In this document: positions 32,712 to 41,154 of the stretch, piece by piece
Layout: each line of letters opens with the position of its first letter
Numbering within the stretch: the stretch's first letter is position 1
Source of the DNA: G965215055 sp965242685
GTDB taxonomy: Bacteria; Pseudomonadota; Gammaproteobacteria; UBA4575
NCBI GenBank assembly: GCA_965242685.1
Contig: OZ251487.1
Location: 1,426,001-1,490,000, forward strand
Direction: 5' to 3'
Length of the DNA: 64,000 bases
Program-made: the position numbers and the translations under genes
The notes under the pieces: generated by a model
What the model was told of the DNA's origin: nothing
Seen by the model: only the letters and a program-made list of their open reading frames with translations
Database searches by the model: none

Positions 32712-34496
32712 TTAGAACCACTGCACCATGCCGATTTGCCAGCTTTCTTCCTTGCCGCCCATACGGACGCCGCTGCTGTTGATCCCAAAGCCGTTTTGGG
32801 AGTTGTCGTCATTGTCCACTTCACCGTAGACCAGACGCAGCTCGGTGCCGGCCGGGAAGGTGTAGTAGAGACCGACGGAAAACGCCGTGGCGCCGGAATC
32901 TTTTTGATTGATACCGCCGCAGTCGTTACCGCCTTCTACCAGATCGCCGCCGGTCATCATGACGGCATTTGCCTCTGCTGAAGCCCAGTTTGGCGCCAGC
33001 ACCATCGGGTTCCTTTCCCTCATGCTTTCGCCGCATTCAAAGTCGTCGGCTTCCATATACATGAAGCGGAAGTCCAGCGGCCCGGGGAAGTCGTGCTTGC
33101 CGGAGACCAGCCAGGCGTCGCGCTCAAAGTCCACCATACCGTTGGTCTTGGTGAAGTCGAACGGCCCGGCAACCGCGCCGTTGGCCGCGGCCGTGGCCTT
33201 ATCCATGCGACAGTTTTCCCAGTCGTACTCCATGTCCTCGTAGGCCAGGGAGAGACGCGTGGAATGACCGTTGCCCCAGTCTTTGATGTAGCGCACCGCA
33301 TAGCGGATGGTCTGGTCGTCGGAATCGGCGCATTGAAAGGCCGCGGCGGCCCATTCGTCATGCTGTTGATAACCGAGGCCGATCCACAGCTCATCGTTGC
33401 CGAGCTTGGCGGTGTAGGAAGCACCGATGGACAGAATTTCAGGATTCAACTCCTTCACCTCGTATGCGGTCGTAACATTCACCAAGTCATCAAGCGGAGT
33501 ACTCCCGTCGGCGGCGAGGTTATTCCAAAATATAGCGGGTACGGATTCGTCCTCGGGGGTGGCGGGGTCGTCTGCCACGGGGGCAGAAGCGCGGTTAGCT
33601 GGATTATGCAAATGGCTACGCGCATCAAAGGCATTTCGGGCGGCACCGGCAGTGTAGGCGCCCCTAATGTCTTGAAGGCTTAGATACCTCTCATAATCTG
33701 CATCACTTAGATATATCCGAGCCTGGGTCAACTGGGCAGGATCCTGCCTTCCGGCAGAGTTACTGGAAGACCCCGCCATGTTGATCATTCCGACCGAGCT
33801 TTCCACCTCATCGGTGAACCAGCTGCCGCCGTTGTTATAGTCGTTCGACCAACCTACGCGTACATGCAGGCCGCCCCAGGTGGGAGGCGAGAACCATTGG
33901 AACAGGTTCGCCTTACGGCGCATGAAGCCCTGACCGCCGACGCCTTTCTCATAGCCGGTGCCGTCAAAGCCGCTGTTGCCGTAGTTGGTGCCAAAACCGA
34001 CCAGGCCGAGCAACGTGGAATGAGTGTGACTGCCCGCATCGTAGAAAGGATCGATCCACTGCGCGGTCACTTCGTTGTAAGGGGTCAGCCAACCGGAGAC
34101 CATAACTTCACCCCACGGCCCGCTCAGACCCAATTTGCTGTTACGCGTACACCAACTGTTGTGCGTGAACGCGCTGTTGCGGTTGTGAAAGGTGAATTGT
34201 TCGCACTGGAAGTTGGCCTTGATGGCCGTGCCTCCCATGGACATTCCGGTATCGATGGATGCGGCAAAGCCGATGTTGGCGGCCTCGTTCTCCATCTTAA
34301 TGATGTCGCGCTCACGCATTCCGTCCGCGCTTCTGGTACTCGTGGTTTCAACCGAACGAAAATCTATCGCCCAGTTTTGCCATCCGTAGATAGTCCAGTT
34401 TGAGTTTGCATTGCCGCCACCTACGCCACCGGCGGACAGCATCATAGGCGACGCCGCCAGACCGAACGCAAGCACGGTTCCTATTAGTTTTTTCAT
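32712..34496 (-). CDS. Outer membrane porin, large
   Basis: A 594-residue outer membrane protein with signal peptide MKKLIGTVLAFGLAASPMMLSA, well placed after AGGAG. The mature part is rich in alternating strands, with the N-terminal NANSNWTIYGWQNWAIDF strand typical of trimeric general porins, KLGLSGPWGEVMVSGW, and a C-terminal aromatic residue (IGMVQWF) used for outer membrane insertion. It is longer than common porins because of extended loops, several containing cysteine pairs. The substrate is unknown. The gene is isolated, with its own terminator. Confidence 0.88.
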   Translation of the reverse strand: MKKLIGTVLAFGLAASPMMLSAGGVGGGNANSNWTIYGWQNWAIDFRSVETTSTRSADGMRERDIIKMENEAANIGFAASIDTGMSMGGTAIKANFQCEQFTFHNRNSAFTHNSWCTRNSKLGLSGPWGEVMVSGWLTPYNEVTAQWIDPFYDAGSHTHSTLLGLVGFGTNYGNSGFDGTGYEKGVGGQGFMRRKANLFQWFSPPTWGGLHVRVGWSNDYNNGGSWFTDEVESSVGMINMAGSSSNSAGRQDPAQLTQARIYLSDADYERYLSLQDIRGAYTAGAARNAFDARSHLHNPANRASAPVADDPATPEDESVPAIFWNNLAADGSTPLDDLVNVTTAYEVKELNPEILSIGASYTAKLGNDELWIGLGYQQHDEWAAAAFQCADSDDQTIRYAVRYIKDWGNGHSTRLSLAYEDMEYDWENCRMDKATAAANGAVAGPFDFTKTNGMVDFERDAWLVSGKHDFPGPLDFRFMYMEADDFECGESMRERNPMVLAPNWASAEANAVMMTGGDLVEGGNDCGGINQKDSGATAFSVGLYYTFPAGTELRLVYGEVDNDDNSQNGFGINSSGVRMGGKEESWQIGMVQWF

Positions 34497-35046
34497 TATA
34501 AGTTCTCCTCAGAGTCTTATTGAAAATTGATTAAAGAAAAATACTCGAGTAATTTTCCTAAACACGCGGAGCTTGCGTAGATAACATATTTCGGCATCGC
34601 CTCATCATTAACGTACATTCACTCCTTGCTTGGAAACGCAAGGCAAATAATCCTTACCCGCCTCGCGTGCCAAAATATACACCAAATGGGTATATTTCGG
34701 AACAAAGTTTACTAACTAAAAATAACAAGTCAAGCATTTATAAGCAATTTTGTGCGGAGAGGCCGAAAATTATAGGGAAAGGAAGCCCCGGAAGCGAAAA
34801 AGCAAAAGAAAGGCAAGGAGTAAATAAAGGCACAAAGGACAAGGATAACAGGTGCGAAAAAAGCCACAAAAATAAAAATAGGTGCGGATAGGTGCGGATA
34901 GGTGCGGATAGGTGCGGATAGGTGCGGAAAAAAATTGCCGCATGGCCGCCGCAACACCACAAAAACAGCACCGCCTGCACAGTCTCTATATATTGTATAG
35001 GCGAACGGGATCGTAGTATGCTTAGAGCGAATAGATCATTGAAACC
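34497..35046. other. Long intergenic region between porin and DUF1640 array
   Basis: The left part is the upstream region of the minus-strand porin gene. The middle (34667-34891) is AT-rich with a lysine-rich frame that lacks a ribosome site and is not considered coding. It then contains five 10-bp repeats (34880-34928) and, from about 34979, an AT-rich stretch that also occurs before the third DUF1640 copy (about 36000-36076) and probably contains their promoter. Confidence 0.6.
34880..34928. repeat. Five tandem 10-bp repeats
   Basis: AGGTGCGGAT is repeated head to tail, four complete units and one partial, ending GGTGCGGAAAAAAA. It is a microsatellite-like tract outside any gene. Confidence 0.95.
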
Positions 35047-35396
35047 ATGACGAACGCAGTTATATTTGACACCCACGCCTTCGTAAAACGCATGAAGGAA
35101 GTCGGCATGCCCGAGGAGCAGGCCGAGGCCCTGGCGCAATCCCAAGTAGAACTGATCGAAGAACGGGTAGCCACCAAACGCGACCTGAAATAGATTGAAC
35201 TTCTATGAAAAAGCTTGAAGCCTTATCCAAGCACGACCTAAAAGAACTTGAAATTGCCTTGAGGCACGACATGAAAGGGCTTGAAGCCTCGTTGAGGCAC
35301 GATATGAAAGAGCTTGAGATGCGCATGACGTTGAAGATGGGATCGATGTTGGCGGCCGCCGTCATCATTCTCACCGCATTGACGAAGTTTTTATAG
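35047..35396 (+). pseudogene. DUF1640/Bdr-like coiled-coil membrane protein, copy 1, broken
   Basis: Starts like its neighbours (MTNAVIFDTHAFVKRMKEVG, then MPEEQAEALAQSQVELIEER and VATKRDLK) but hits TAG at 35191. The remaining part continues in another frame from ATG 35205 (KKLEALSKHDLKELE, then the shared membrane end KMGSMLAAAVIILTALTKFL). A nonsense change and a frameshift therefore separate head from tail. The 63-residue tail could still be made on its own, as it has an ATG, but lacks a ribosome site. Confidence 0.8.
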
Positions 35397-35397
35397 T

Positions 35398-35913
35398 ATG
35401 ACAAACGCAATTGCCTTTGACACCCACGCCTTCGTAAAACGCATGAAGAAAGTCGGCATGCCCGAGGAGCAGGCCGAGGCGCTGGCGCAATCCCAAGTGG
35501 AACTGATCGAAGAACGGGTGGCCACCAAGCGCGACCTGAAAGAGCTTGAAGTTGCATCGAAGCACGACCTAAAAGAGCTTGAAGTCGCACTGAAACGCGA
35601 CCTGAAAGAACTTGAAGTTTCTATGGAAAAGCTTGAAGCCTCATTGAAGCACGATATGAAAGAACTTGAAGTCTCATTGAAGCGTGATATGAAAGAACTT
35701 GAAACTTCATTGAAACGCGACTTGAAAGAACTTGAAGCCTCGTTGAGGCACGACATGAAAGGGCTTGAAGCCTCGTTGAGGCACGACATGAAAGGGCTTG
35801 AAGCCTCGTTGAGGCACGACATGAAAGCGCTTGAGATGCGCATGACGTTGAAGATGGGATCGATGGTGGCGGCGGCCGTAGTCATTCTCACCGCACTGGT
35901 GAAGCTCTTATAA
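35398..35913 (+). CDS. DUF1640/Bdr-like coiled-coil membrane protein, copy 2
   Basis: A 171-residue protein of three parts: a conserved head (about residues 1-45, FDTHAFVKRMKKVGMPEEQA), nine 11-residue units of the type KRDLKELEVAS with one 7-residue insertion (SMEKLEA), and a C-terminal span (LKMGSMVAAAVVILTALVKLL). Eleven-residue repeats form right-handed coiled coils. The architecture resembles DUF1640 proteins and Borrelia Bdr proteins, whose roles are unclear. It has the largest repeat number of the five copies. The gene starts 2 bases after copy 1 ends. Confidence 0.85.
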   Translation: MTNAIAFDTHAFVKRMKKVGMPEEQAEALAQSQVELIEERVATKRDLKELEVASKHDLKELEVALKRDLKELEVSMEKLEASLKHDMKELEVSLKRDMKELETSLKRDLKELEASLRHDMKGLEASLRHDMKGLEASLRHDMKALEMRMTLKMGSMVAAAVVILTALVKLL

Positions 35914-35995
35914 CGCGCCGGCGATTGTCTCGTGGTGATCGTACTCAACGACACGTAATTTATCTTCGTCTCCCGCCGCCGGGGGCGCGTGTGTA
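35911..35995 (-). repeat. Duplicated 3' fragment of the downstream unknown gene
   Basis: The bases after copy 2 match the bases after copy 5 (37197-37275), which are the 3' end of the unknown minus-strand gene (TATTGTCTCGTGGTGATCG, CGTAATTTATCTTCGTCTCC). So the duplicated unit once included a coiled-coil gene plus the end of that neighbour; only a stub remains here. Confidence 0.85.
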
Positions 35996-36076
35996 GTCTT
36001 CTATATATCATTGTACAGGCGGGCGGTATCGTATATGCTTGGAAAGACATTAGATCATTAAATCTTCAGTAGAACC

Positions 36077-36361
36077 ATGACGAACGCAGTTGTATTTGAC
36101 ACCCACGCCTTCGTGAAACGCATGAAGGAAGTCGGCATGCCGGAGGAGCAGGCCGAGGCGCTGGCGCAATGTCAGGTGGAGCTGATCGAAGAACGGGTGG
36201 CCACCAAACGCGACCTGAAAGAGCTTGAAACCTCATTGAGGCACGATATGAAAGAACTTGAAGCTTCTATGGAAAAGCTTGAGATGCGCATGACGTTGAA
36301 GATGGGATCGATGTTGGCGGTGGCCGTAATCGTTCTCGCCGCATTGACGAAGTTTTTATAA
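36077..36361 (+). CDS. DUF1640/Bdr-like coiled-coil membrane protein, copy 3
   Basis: Ninety-four residues, the shortest intact copy, with the same head (MTNAVVFDTHAFVKRMKEVG), two 11-residue units, one 7-residue unit (SMEKLEM) and the same membrane tail. It has its own upstream AT-rich region, similar to that of copy 1, so it may start a transcript carrying copies 3, 4 and 5. Copy 4 begins 2 bases after its stop. Confidence 0.85.
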   Translation: MTNAVVFDTHAFVKRMKEVGMPEEQAEALAQCQVELIEERVATKRDLKELETSLRHDMKELEASMEKLEMRMTLKMGSMLAVAVIVLAALTKFL

Positions 36362-36363
36362 GT

Positions 36364-36747
36364 ATGACGAACGCAATTGCCTTTGACACCCACGCCTTCG
36401 TGAAACGCATGAAGGAAGTCGGCATGCCGGAGGAGCAGGCCGAGGTGCTGGCGCAATCTCAGGTGGAACTGATCGAAGAACGGGTAGCCACCAAACGCGA
36501 TCTGGAAGAACTTGAAGCCTCATTGAAACGCGACCTGAAAGAGATTGAAGCTGCATCGAAACGCGACATGAAAGAACTTGAAGTCTCATTGAAACGCGAC
36601 ATGAAAGAACTTGAAACCTCATTGAGGCACGATATGAAAGGGCTTGAAGCTTCTATGGAAAAGCTTGAGATGCGCATGACGTTGAAGATGGGATCGATGT
36701 TGGCGGTGGCCGTAATCGTTCTCGCCGCATTGACGAAGTTTTTATAA
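36364..36747 (+). CDS. DUF1640/Bdr-like coiled-coil membrane protein, copy 4
   Basis: A 127-residue copy with five 11-residue units (ATKRDLEELEA to SLRHDMKGLEA), one 7-residue unit and the common C-terminal span. The head is identical to copy 5. The 3' part is almost identical in DNA to copy 3, so recombination between copies is likely. Function unknown; the protein would be anchored by its C-terminus. Confidence 0.85.
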   Translation: MTNAIAFDTHAFVKRMKEVGMPEEQAEVLAQSQVELIEERVATKRDLEELEASLKRDLKEIEAASKRDMKELEVSLKRDMKELETSLRHDMKGLEASMEKLEMRMTLKMGSMLAVAVIVLAALTKFL

Positions 36748-36749
36748 GT

Positions 36750-37199
36750 ATGACGAACGCAATTGCCTTTGATACCCACGCCTTCGTGAAACGCATGAAG
36801 GAAGTCGGCATGCCGGAGGAGCAGGCCGAGGTGCTGGCGCAATCTCAGGTGGAGCTGATCGAAGAGCGGGTAGCCACCAAACGCGATCTGGAAGAACTTG
36901 AAGCCTCATTGAAACGCGACCTGAAAGAGATTGAAGCTGCATCGAAACGCGACATGAAAGAACTTGAAGTTTCTATGGAAAAGATTGAAGCCTCATTGAA
37001 GCACGATATGAAAGAACTTGAAGTCTCATTGAAACGCGACATGAAAGAACTTGAAACCTCATTGAGGCACGATATGAAAGGGCTTGAAGCCTCGTTGAGG
37101 CACGACATGAAAGAACTTGAGATGCGCATGACGTTGAAGATGGGATCGATGTTGGCGGCGGCCGTAGTCATTCTCACCGCATTGGTGAAGCTCTTATAA
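36750..37199 (+). CDS. DUF1640/Bdr-like coiled-coil membrane protein, copy 5
   Basis: A 149-residue copy with seven 11-residue units, a 7-residue insertion (SMEKIEA) and the span LKMGSMLAAAVVILTALVKLL. Its C-terminal part matches copy 2 rather than copies 3 and 4, again pointing to shuffling of head, repeat and tail parts. The last gene of the array, it converges on the unknown gene at 37209. Confidence 0.85.
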   Translation: MTNAIAFDTHAFVKRMKEVGMPEEQAEVLAQSQVELIEERVATKRDLEELEASLKRDLKEIEAASKRDMKELEVSMEKIEASLKHDMKELEVSLKRDMKELETSLRHDMKGLEASLRHDMKELEMRMTLKMGSMLAAAVVILTALVKLL

Positions 37200-37208
37200 C
37201 GCGGCCGG

Positions 37209-37625
37209 CTATTGTCTCGTGGTGATCGTACTCAACGGTACGTAATTTATCTTCGTCTCCCGCCGCCAGGGGCGATCAAATATCAACTCGATCCCGACCC
37301 GTCCGTCGGCCTCCACCGCCTTGACCTGTTGCACGTCGGGCAGCACCTTTGCCAGGTACGCGCAACTTGACGCCACCATCGCCTCGTTGTCGTCGCCTTC
37401 GTTCAACAGGGCCGCGATCAAGTTTGCGGAGATGAACTCAACGCGCTGCGCAAGGGCGGGTTGGGCGATAAACTTGCCGTGCAAAGTGATCCCCCGCGCC
37501 AGTTTTTCATCCATCCGCCGCAAGGACTCGTGCTGTGCCTTTGACAACGGTTTGCCGCGGTCGTATTCAAGTACCGCCTCGCCGTTTAGCTGCACCACCA
37601 AAAGCCTTGAAGACTCTTTATCCAT
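37209..37625 (-). CDS. Protein of unknown function next to the coiled-coil array
   Basis: A 138-residue soluble protein (MDKESSRLLVVQLNGEAVLE, then YDRGKPLSKAQHESLRRMD and GITLHGKFIAQPALAQRVEF). Family not recognised. No signal or membrane span. The C-terminus (FDRPWRRETKINYVPLSTIT) is encoded in DNA that is partly duplicated after copy 2 of the array. It ends 10 bases from copy 5, on the other strand, and has a usual codon pattern for this genome. Confidence 0.7.
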   Translation of the reverse strand: MDKESSRLLVVQLNGEAVLEYDRGKPLSKAQHESLRRMDEKLARGITLHGKFIAQPALAQRVEFISANLIAALLNEGDDNEAMVASSCAYLAKVLPDVQQVKAVEADGRVGIELIFDRPWRRETKINYVPLSTITTRQ

Positions 37626-37708
37626 AGGCCTTTAATATCCAAGAACCAATTTTATGAAACAGACGGATCGCCACCATTCTCCCCGATAAAAAACGTTTGC
37701 CCAAATTT

Positions 37709-37720
37709 AAGTATATACTT
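37709..37720. promoter_or_regulatory. Perfect palindrome AAGTATATACTT upstream of metY
   Basis: Second occurrence of the palindrome seen at 28777-28788, 72 bases before the metY start. A regulatory role is a guess. Confidence 0.3.
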
Positions 37721-37792
37721 CTCCATCTTGAAAACCGACCCGTTATGGCGACACCGAGAGTTTCCGCACGCCCCAACAACAAGGAGTCCATC

Positions 37793-39079
37793 ATGAGCGA
37801 TAGTGCCAAGTTTCGTTTTGCCACCCGAGCCATCCATGCGGGCGCCTCGCCCGACCCCGCTACCGGCGCGCGCGGCACGCCCATTCATCAATCCACGGCC
37901 TTCGTTTTTGATGACGCCGATCATGCCGCGGCGTTGTTCGGTCTTGAACGGATGGGGTTCATCTACTCGCGGCTCACCAACCCGACGGTAAGCGTGTTCC
38001 AGGAACGCGTGGCAAGCCTGGAAGGCGGTGTGGGGGCAACCTGCACGGCCTCCGGACACGCCGCCCAACTGTTGGCGCTGTTTGCCCTGATGAGCAGTGG
38101 CGACGAGTTCGTGGCCTCCGATAAATTGTATGGCGGTTCCATCACCCAATTCGGTCACAGCTTCAAACGTTTCGGCTGGAAGGTGGTCTTCGTCGACCCG
38201 ACCGACCCCGAAAACTTTCGCCGGGCGATCACCGCAAAGACCAAGGCGATCTTTACGGAAAGCCTGGCGAATCCGGGCGGTATCGTGTGCGACATAGCGG
38301 CCATTGCCGCCATTGCACACGCCGCCGGCGTGCCGTGCATCGTCGACAACACGCTGCCCTCGCCGGTGCTTTGCCGACCCTTTGAACACGGCGCCGACAT
38401 CGTGGTGCACTCCACCACCAAATACATCTCCGGTCACGGCAACGCGATGGGCGGCGCCATCGTCGACAGCGGCAACTTTGACTGGTCACAGAACGACAAA
38501 TTCCCCGAGCTGGTGGAGAGCTGTGACGCCTACCACGGCCTAAAATTCTATGAGCAGTTCGGCAGCATGGCCTACACCCTGTTCTGTCACGCCGTCGGGC
38601 TGCGCGACCTGGGACCGAGCATGTCGCCGATGAACGCCTACCTCTCCTTGACCGGTGCCGAGACCTTGCCGTTGCGCATGAGAAAACACGCCGATAACGC
38701 CTTGCAGGTGGCAAAATGGCTTCGCGCGCATCCGCGAGTCGCTTGGGTGTCTTACGCCGGCTTGCCGGAAAGCGAATTTTATTCCCTGGCGCAAAAGTAT
38801 TGTCCGGATGGCGCCGGATCGGTGTTCACCTTCGGCGTTGGCGGGGGATATGAAATGGGCTTGAAAGTCGTCGGGAATTGCAAGCTACTGTCTCATCTCG
38901 CCAATATCGGCGACACCCGCTCGCTGATTATTCATCCGGCCTCGACGACCCACCGACAACTGACCGCGCCACAGCGCCTGGCGGCCGGCGCCGGCGATGA
39001 CGTGGTGCGCCTGTCCATCGGTCTGGAGGACGTCGCGGATATTATTGACGACCTGGAACAGGCACTGGCCGCCGCCTAA
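37793..39079 (+). CDS. metY: O-acetylhomoserine sulfhydrylase
   Basis: PLP enzyme that makes homocysteine (or methionine) from O-acetylhomoserine and sulfide or methanethiol. The start at 37793 is set by AAGGAG 7 bases upstream and by the family N-terminus FRFATRAIHAGASPDPATGARG. Of 428 residues, notable are YSRLTNPT, ASGHAAQLLAL, the VDNTLPSP loop, and the PLP lysine in VVHSTTKYISGHGNAMGG. The C-terminal domain has THRQLTAPQRLAAG. O-succinylhomoserine use (MetZ) cannot be excluded, but length and insertions favour MetY. The gene stands alone, with a duplicated 3' end behind it. Confidence 0.92.
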   Translation: MSDSAKFRFATRAIHAGASPDPATGARGTPIHQSTAFVFDDADHAAALFGLERMGFIYSRLTNPTVSVFQERVASLEGGVGATCTASGHAAQLLALFALMSSGDEFVASDKLYGGSITQFGHSFKRFGWKVVFVDPTDPENFRRAITAKTKAIFTESLANPGGIVCDIAAIAAIAHAAGVPCIVDNTLPSPVLCRPFEHGADIVVHSTTKYISGHGNAMGGAIVDSGNFDWSQNDKFPELVESCDAYHGLKFYEQFGSMAYTLFCHAVGLRDLGPSMSPMNAYLSLTGAETLPLRMRKHADNALQVAKWLRAHPRVAWVSYAGLPESEFYSLAQKYCPDGAGSVFTFGVGGGYEMGLKVVGNCKLLSHLANIGDTRSLIIHPASTTHRQLTAPQRLAAGAGDDVVRLSIGLEDVADIIDDLEQALAAA

Positions 39080-39090
39080 CGTACGTACGG

Positions 39091-39200
39091 ACTACCCGCG
39101 CCACAGCACCTGGCCGCCGCCGAAGATGTGGTGCGCCTGTCCATCGGTTTGAAGGACGCCGCGGACAGTATTGACGCCCTGGAACAGGCGCCGCCCGCGT
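39091..39200 (+). repeat. Degenerate echo of the metY 3' end
   Basis: About 110 bases copy the last third of the metY C-terminal domain (source about 38963-39070; compare GTGGTGCGCCTGTCCATCGG in both) with scattered changes. The copy is not in an open frame. The rest of the gap to accC (to 39343) holds only short ATCCCGAAATAT-type repeats. Confidence 0.9.
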
Positions 39201-39343
39201 GCCGCCAAAACCCCGTTACGGCACAAACTTAAAGTAATTTCTAACTTTTTCCGTCCATCCCGATATATCCCGAAATATCTCGTTAAATCCCATTATCCCC
39301 CCCGTTTTAGCCTTGTTTTTAGCGGAAAAATTAGACGAAACCA

Positions 39344-40684
39344 CTACACTGCGAGCCGGTTTTCGAGATAGTGGATATTATGTCTGGCGGCCAGGTATTC
39401 GGCATCGTGCATCAATTCCCGAAGCAACGGCACATTGGTGGTAATGCCGTCAATCACGATCTCATGCAGGGCGCCCGCCATACGGGTAATGGCGCCGTCT
39501 CGACTTTGGCCGATAGTCAACAGCTTGCCGATCATCGAATCATAATGCGGCGGCACCGTATAACCGTTGTATAAATGGGTGTCGACACGCACGCCCGGCC
39601 CTCCCGGACAGTGGAAGTGGGTGACTTTCCCCGGACAGGGTAAAAACGTGTAGGGATCTTCGGCGTTGATGCGGCATTCAATCGCGTGCCCGCGAACCTT
39701 GATCTCGTCCTGGGCAAATGAAAGTCTTTCGCCGGCGGCGATCAGCAACTGCTGTTTTACGATGTCAATGCCGGTAATCATTTCGGTCACCGGATGTTCC
39801 ACTTGAATACGGGCGTTTACCTCGATGAAATAGAACTCGCCGTCTTCATACAAGAATTCAAAGGTGCCGGCGCCGCGATAGCCGATTTGTTGACAGGCCT
39901 CCACGATACGTTTGCCGAGTGTTTGGCGTTGACTTTCGGTAATGCCAAAGGCGGGGGCTTCTTCGATGATTTTCTGATTGCGACGCTGCACCGAACAATC
40001 CCGCTCACACAAATGGACGGCGTTGCCGTGCGTATCCGCCAGCACTTGAAATTCGACGTGCCGGGGGGCCTCCAGGAATTTTTCCATGTACAAGCGGTCG
40101 TCATTGAAGGCCATGGCCGCCTCGGTGCGTGTGAGTGCGACGGCTTCGGCCAGTTGACCTTCTTCAAGCACTACGCGCATCCCGCGCCCGCCGCCTCCGC
40201 CGGCCGCCTTGATGATGATGGGATAGCCAAGGTCGCGCGCCATACCCTTGTTTTTTTCCGTATCGTCGCCGAGGGGTTCCGTCGAACCGGGAATGCACGG
40301 TACGCCCGCGGCCTCCATGGTACGTTTGGCGGCGATCTTATCGCCCATCATGCGAATCGTCTCGGCATCGGGCCCGATGAAGACAAAGCCGCTTGATTCG
40401 GCCACCTCCGCAAACTCGGCGTTCTCCGACAGAAAACCATACCCCGGGTGGATGGCGGTGGCATCCGTGACCTCTGCCGCACTGATAATGGCGGGGATGT
40501 TCAGGTAGCTCTTTGCCGGCGCGGCCGGGCCTATACAAACGGACTCATCGGCCATACCCAGGTGCATCAAATCGCGGTCGGCTTCCGAATGGACGGCAAC
40601 CGTCTTGATGCCCATGTCGCGACAGGCACGCAGGATGCGTAATGCGATCTCACCACGATTGGCAATGACGACCTTGTCCAGCAC
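39344..40684 (-). CDS. accC: Acetyl-CoA carboxylase, biotin carboxylase subunit
   Basis: Carboxylates the biotin on AccB with ATP and bicarbonate, the first step of fatty acid synthesis. Complete at 446 residues: KVVIANRGEIALRILRAC, HPGYGFLSENAEFAE, the ATP-grasp glycine loop IIKAAGGGGGRGMRVV, and EVNARIQVEHPVTEMITG with the metal-binding glutamates. accB lies 18 bases upstream in the operon aroQ-accB-accC. Confidence 0.97.
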   Translation of the reverse strand: MLDKVVIANRGEIALRILRACRDMGIKTVAVHSEADRDLMHLGMADESVCIGPAAPAKSYLNIPAIISAAEVTDATAIHPGYGFLSENAEFAEVAESSGFVFIGPDAETIRMMGDKIAAKRTMEAAGVPCIPGSTEPLGDDTEKNKGMARDLGYPIIIKAAGGGGGRGMRVVLEEGQLAEAVALTRTEAAMAFNDDRLYMEKFLEAPRHVEFQVLADTHGNAVHLCERDCSVQRRNQKIIEEAPAFGITESQRQTLGKRIVEACQQIGYRGAGTFEFLYEDGEFYFIEVNARIQVEHPVTEMITGIDIVKQQLLIAAGERLSFAQDEIKVRGHAIECRINAEDPYTFLPCPGKVTHFHCPGGPGVRVDTHLYNGYTVPPHYDSMIGKLLTIGQSRDGAITRMAGALHEIVIDGITTNVPLLRELMHDAEYLAARHNIHYLENRLAV

Positions 40685-40702
40685 TTGAGCTTCCGAATTG
40701 AA

Positions 40703-41152
40703 CTAGCCGATCACGAATAATGCCTGTCCGAATTCAACGGGCTGAGCGTTTTCAACCAGTCTCGCACGGATTACGCCGTCCTTGTCGGCCTCGATCTGAT
40801 TCAGCATTTTCATGGCCTCGATAATACAGAGGGTGTCCCCTGTCTTCACCGACTGGCCGACAGTGACGAACGGTTTTTGTCCGGGGGTGGGCGCTTCGTA
40901 AAAGGTACCTACCATAGGCGATTTTACCGTGTGCCCGTCGGCGATGGGTTGTTCTTTTTCCGGGCGCGCCTCGTCGTCCGTCGCGGCGGCGGGCGTCGGC
41001 ACGGCGGCCAGTTGCGGTACCGCCTGTCCGGGCGCCGTCATAGACGTGCCGCGCCGGATGCGCACGGCCTCTTCACCTTCCTTGATCTCAATTTCAGCGA
41101 TACCCGATTCTTCCAGCAGCTCGATCAGTTTTCTTACCTTGCGGATGTCCAT
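40703..41152 (-). CDS. accB: Acetyl-CoA carboxylase biotin carboxyl carrier protein
   Basis: Carries biotin between the carboxylase subunits, 149 residues. The ATG at 41152 gives the usual MDIRKVRKLIELLEESGIAE. A proline/alanine-rich linker follows, then the biotinyl domain with the modified lysine in CIIEAMKMLNQIEA. The aroQ stop is 2 bases upstream; a TTG two codons earlier is less likely. Confidence 0.96.
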   Translation of the reverse strand: MDIRKVRKLIELLEESGIAEIEIKEGEEAVRIRRGTSMTAPGQAVPQLAAVPTPAAATDDEARPEKEQPIADGHTVKSPMVGTFYEAPTPGQKPFVTVGQSVKTGDTLCIIEAMKMLNQIEADKDGVIRARLVENAQPVEFGQALFVIG

Positions 41153-41154
41153 GT

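Noticed and set aside
34667..34891. 74-codon lysine-rich frame upstream of the DUF1640 array
   Set aside because: No ribosome site, low-complexity AT-rich DNA, ends in the 10-bp repeats.
37652..38437. 261-codon minus-strand frame in metY
   Set aside because: Shadow of metY, which has clear PLP-enzyme motifs in the other frame.
39794..40396. 200-codon plus-strand frame in accC
   Set aside because: Antisense to the conserved ATP-grasp region of accC.
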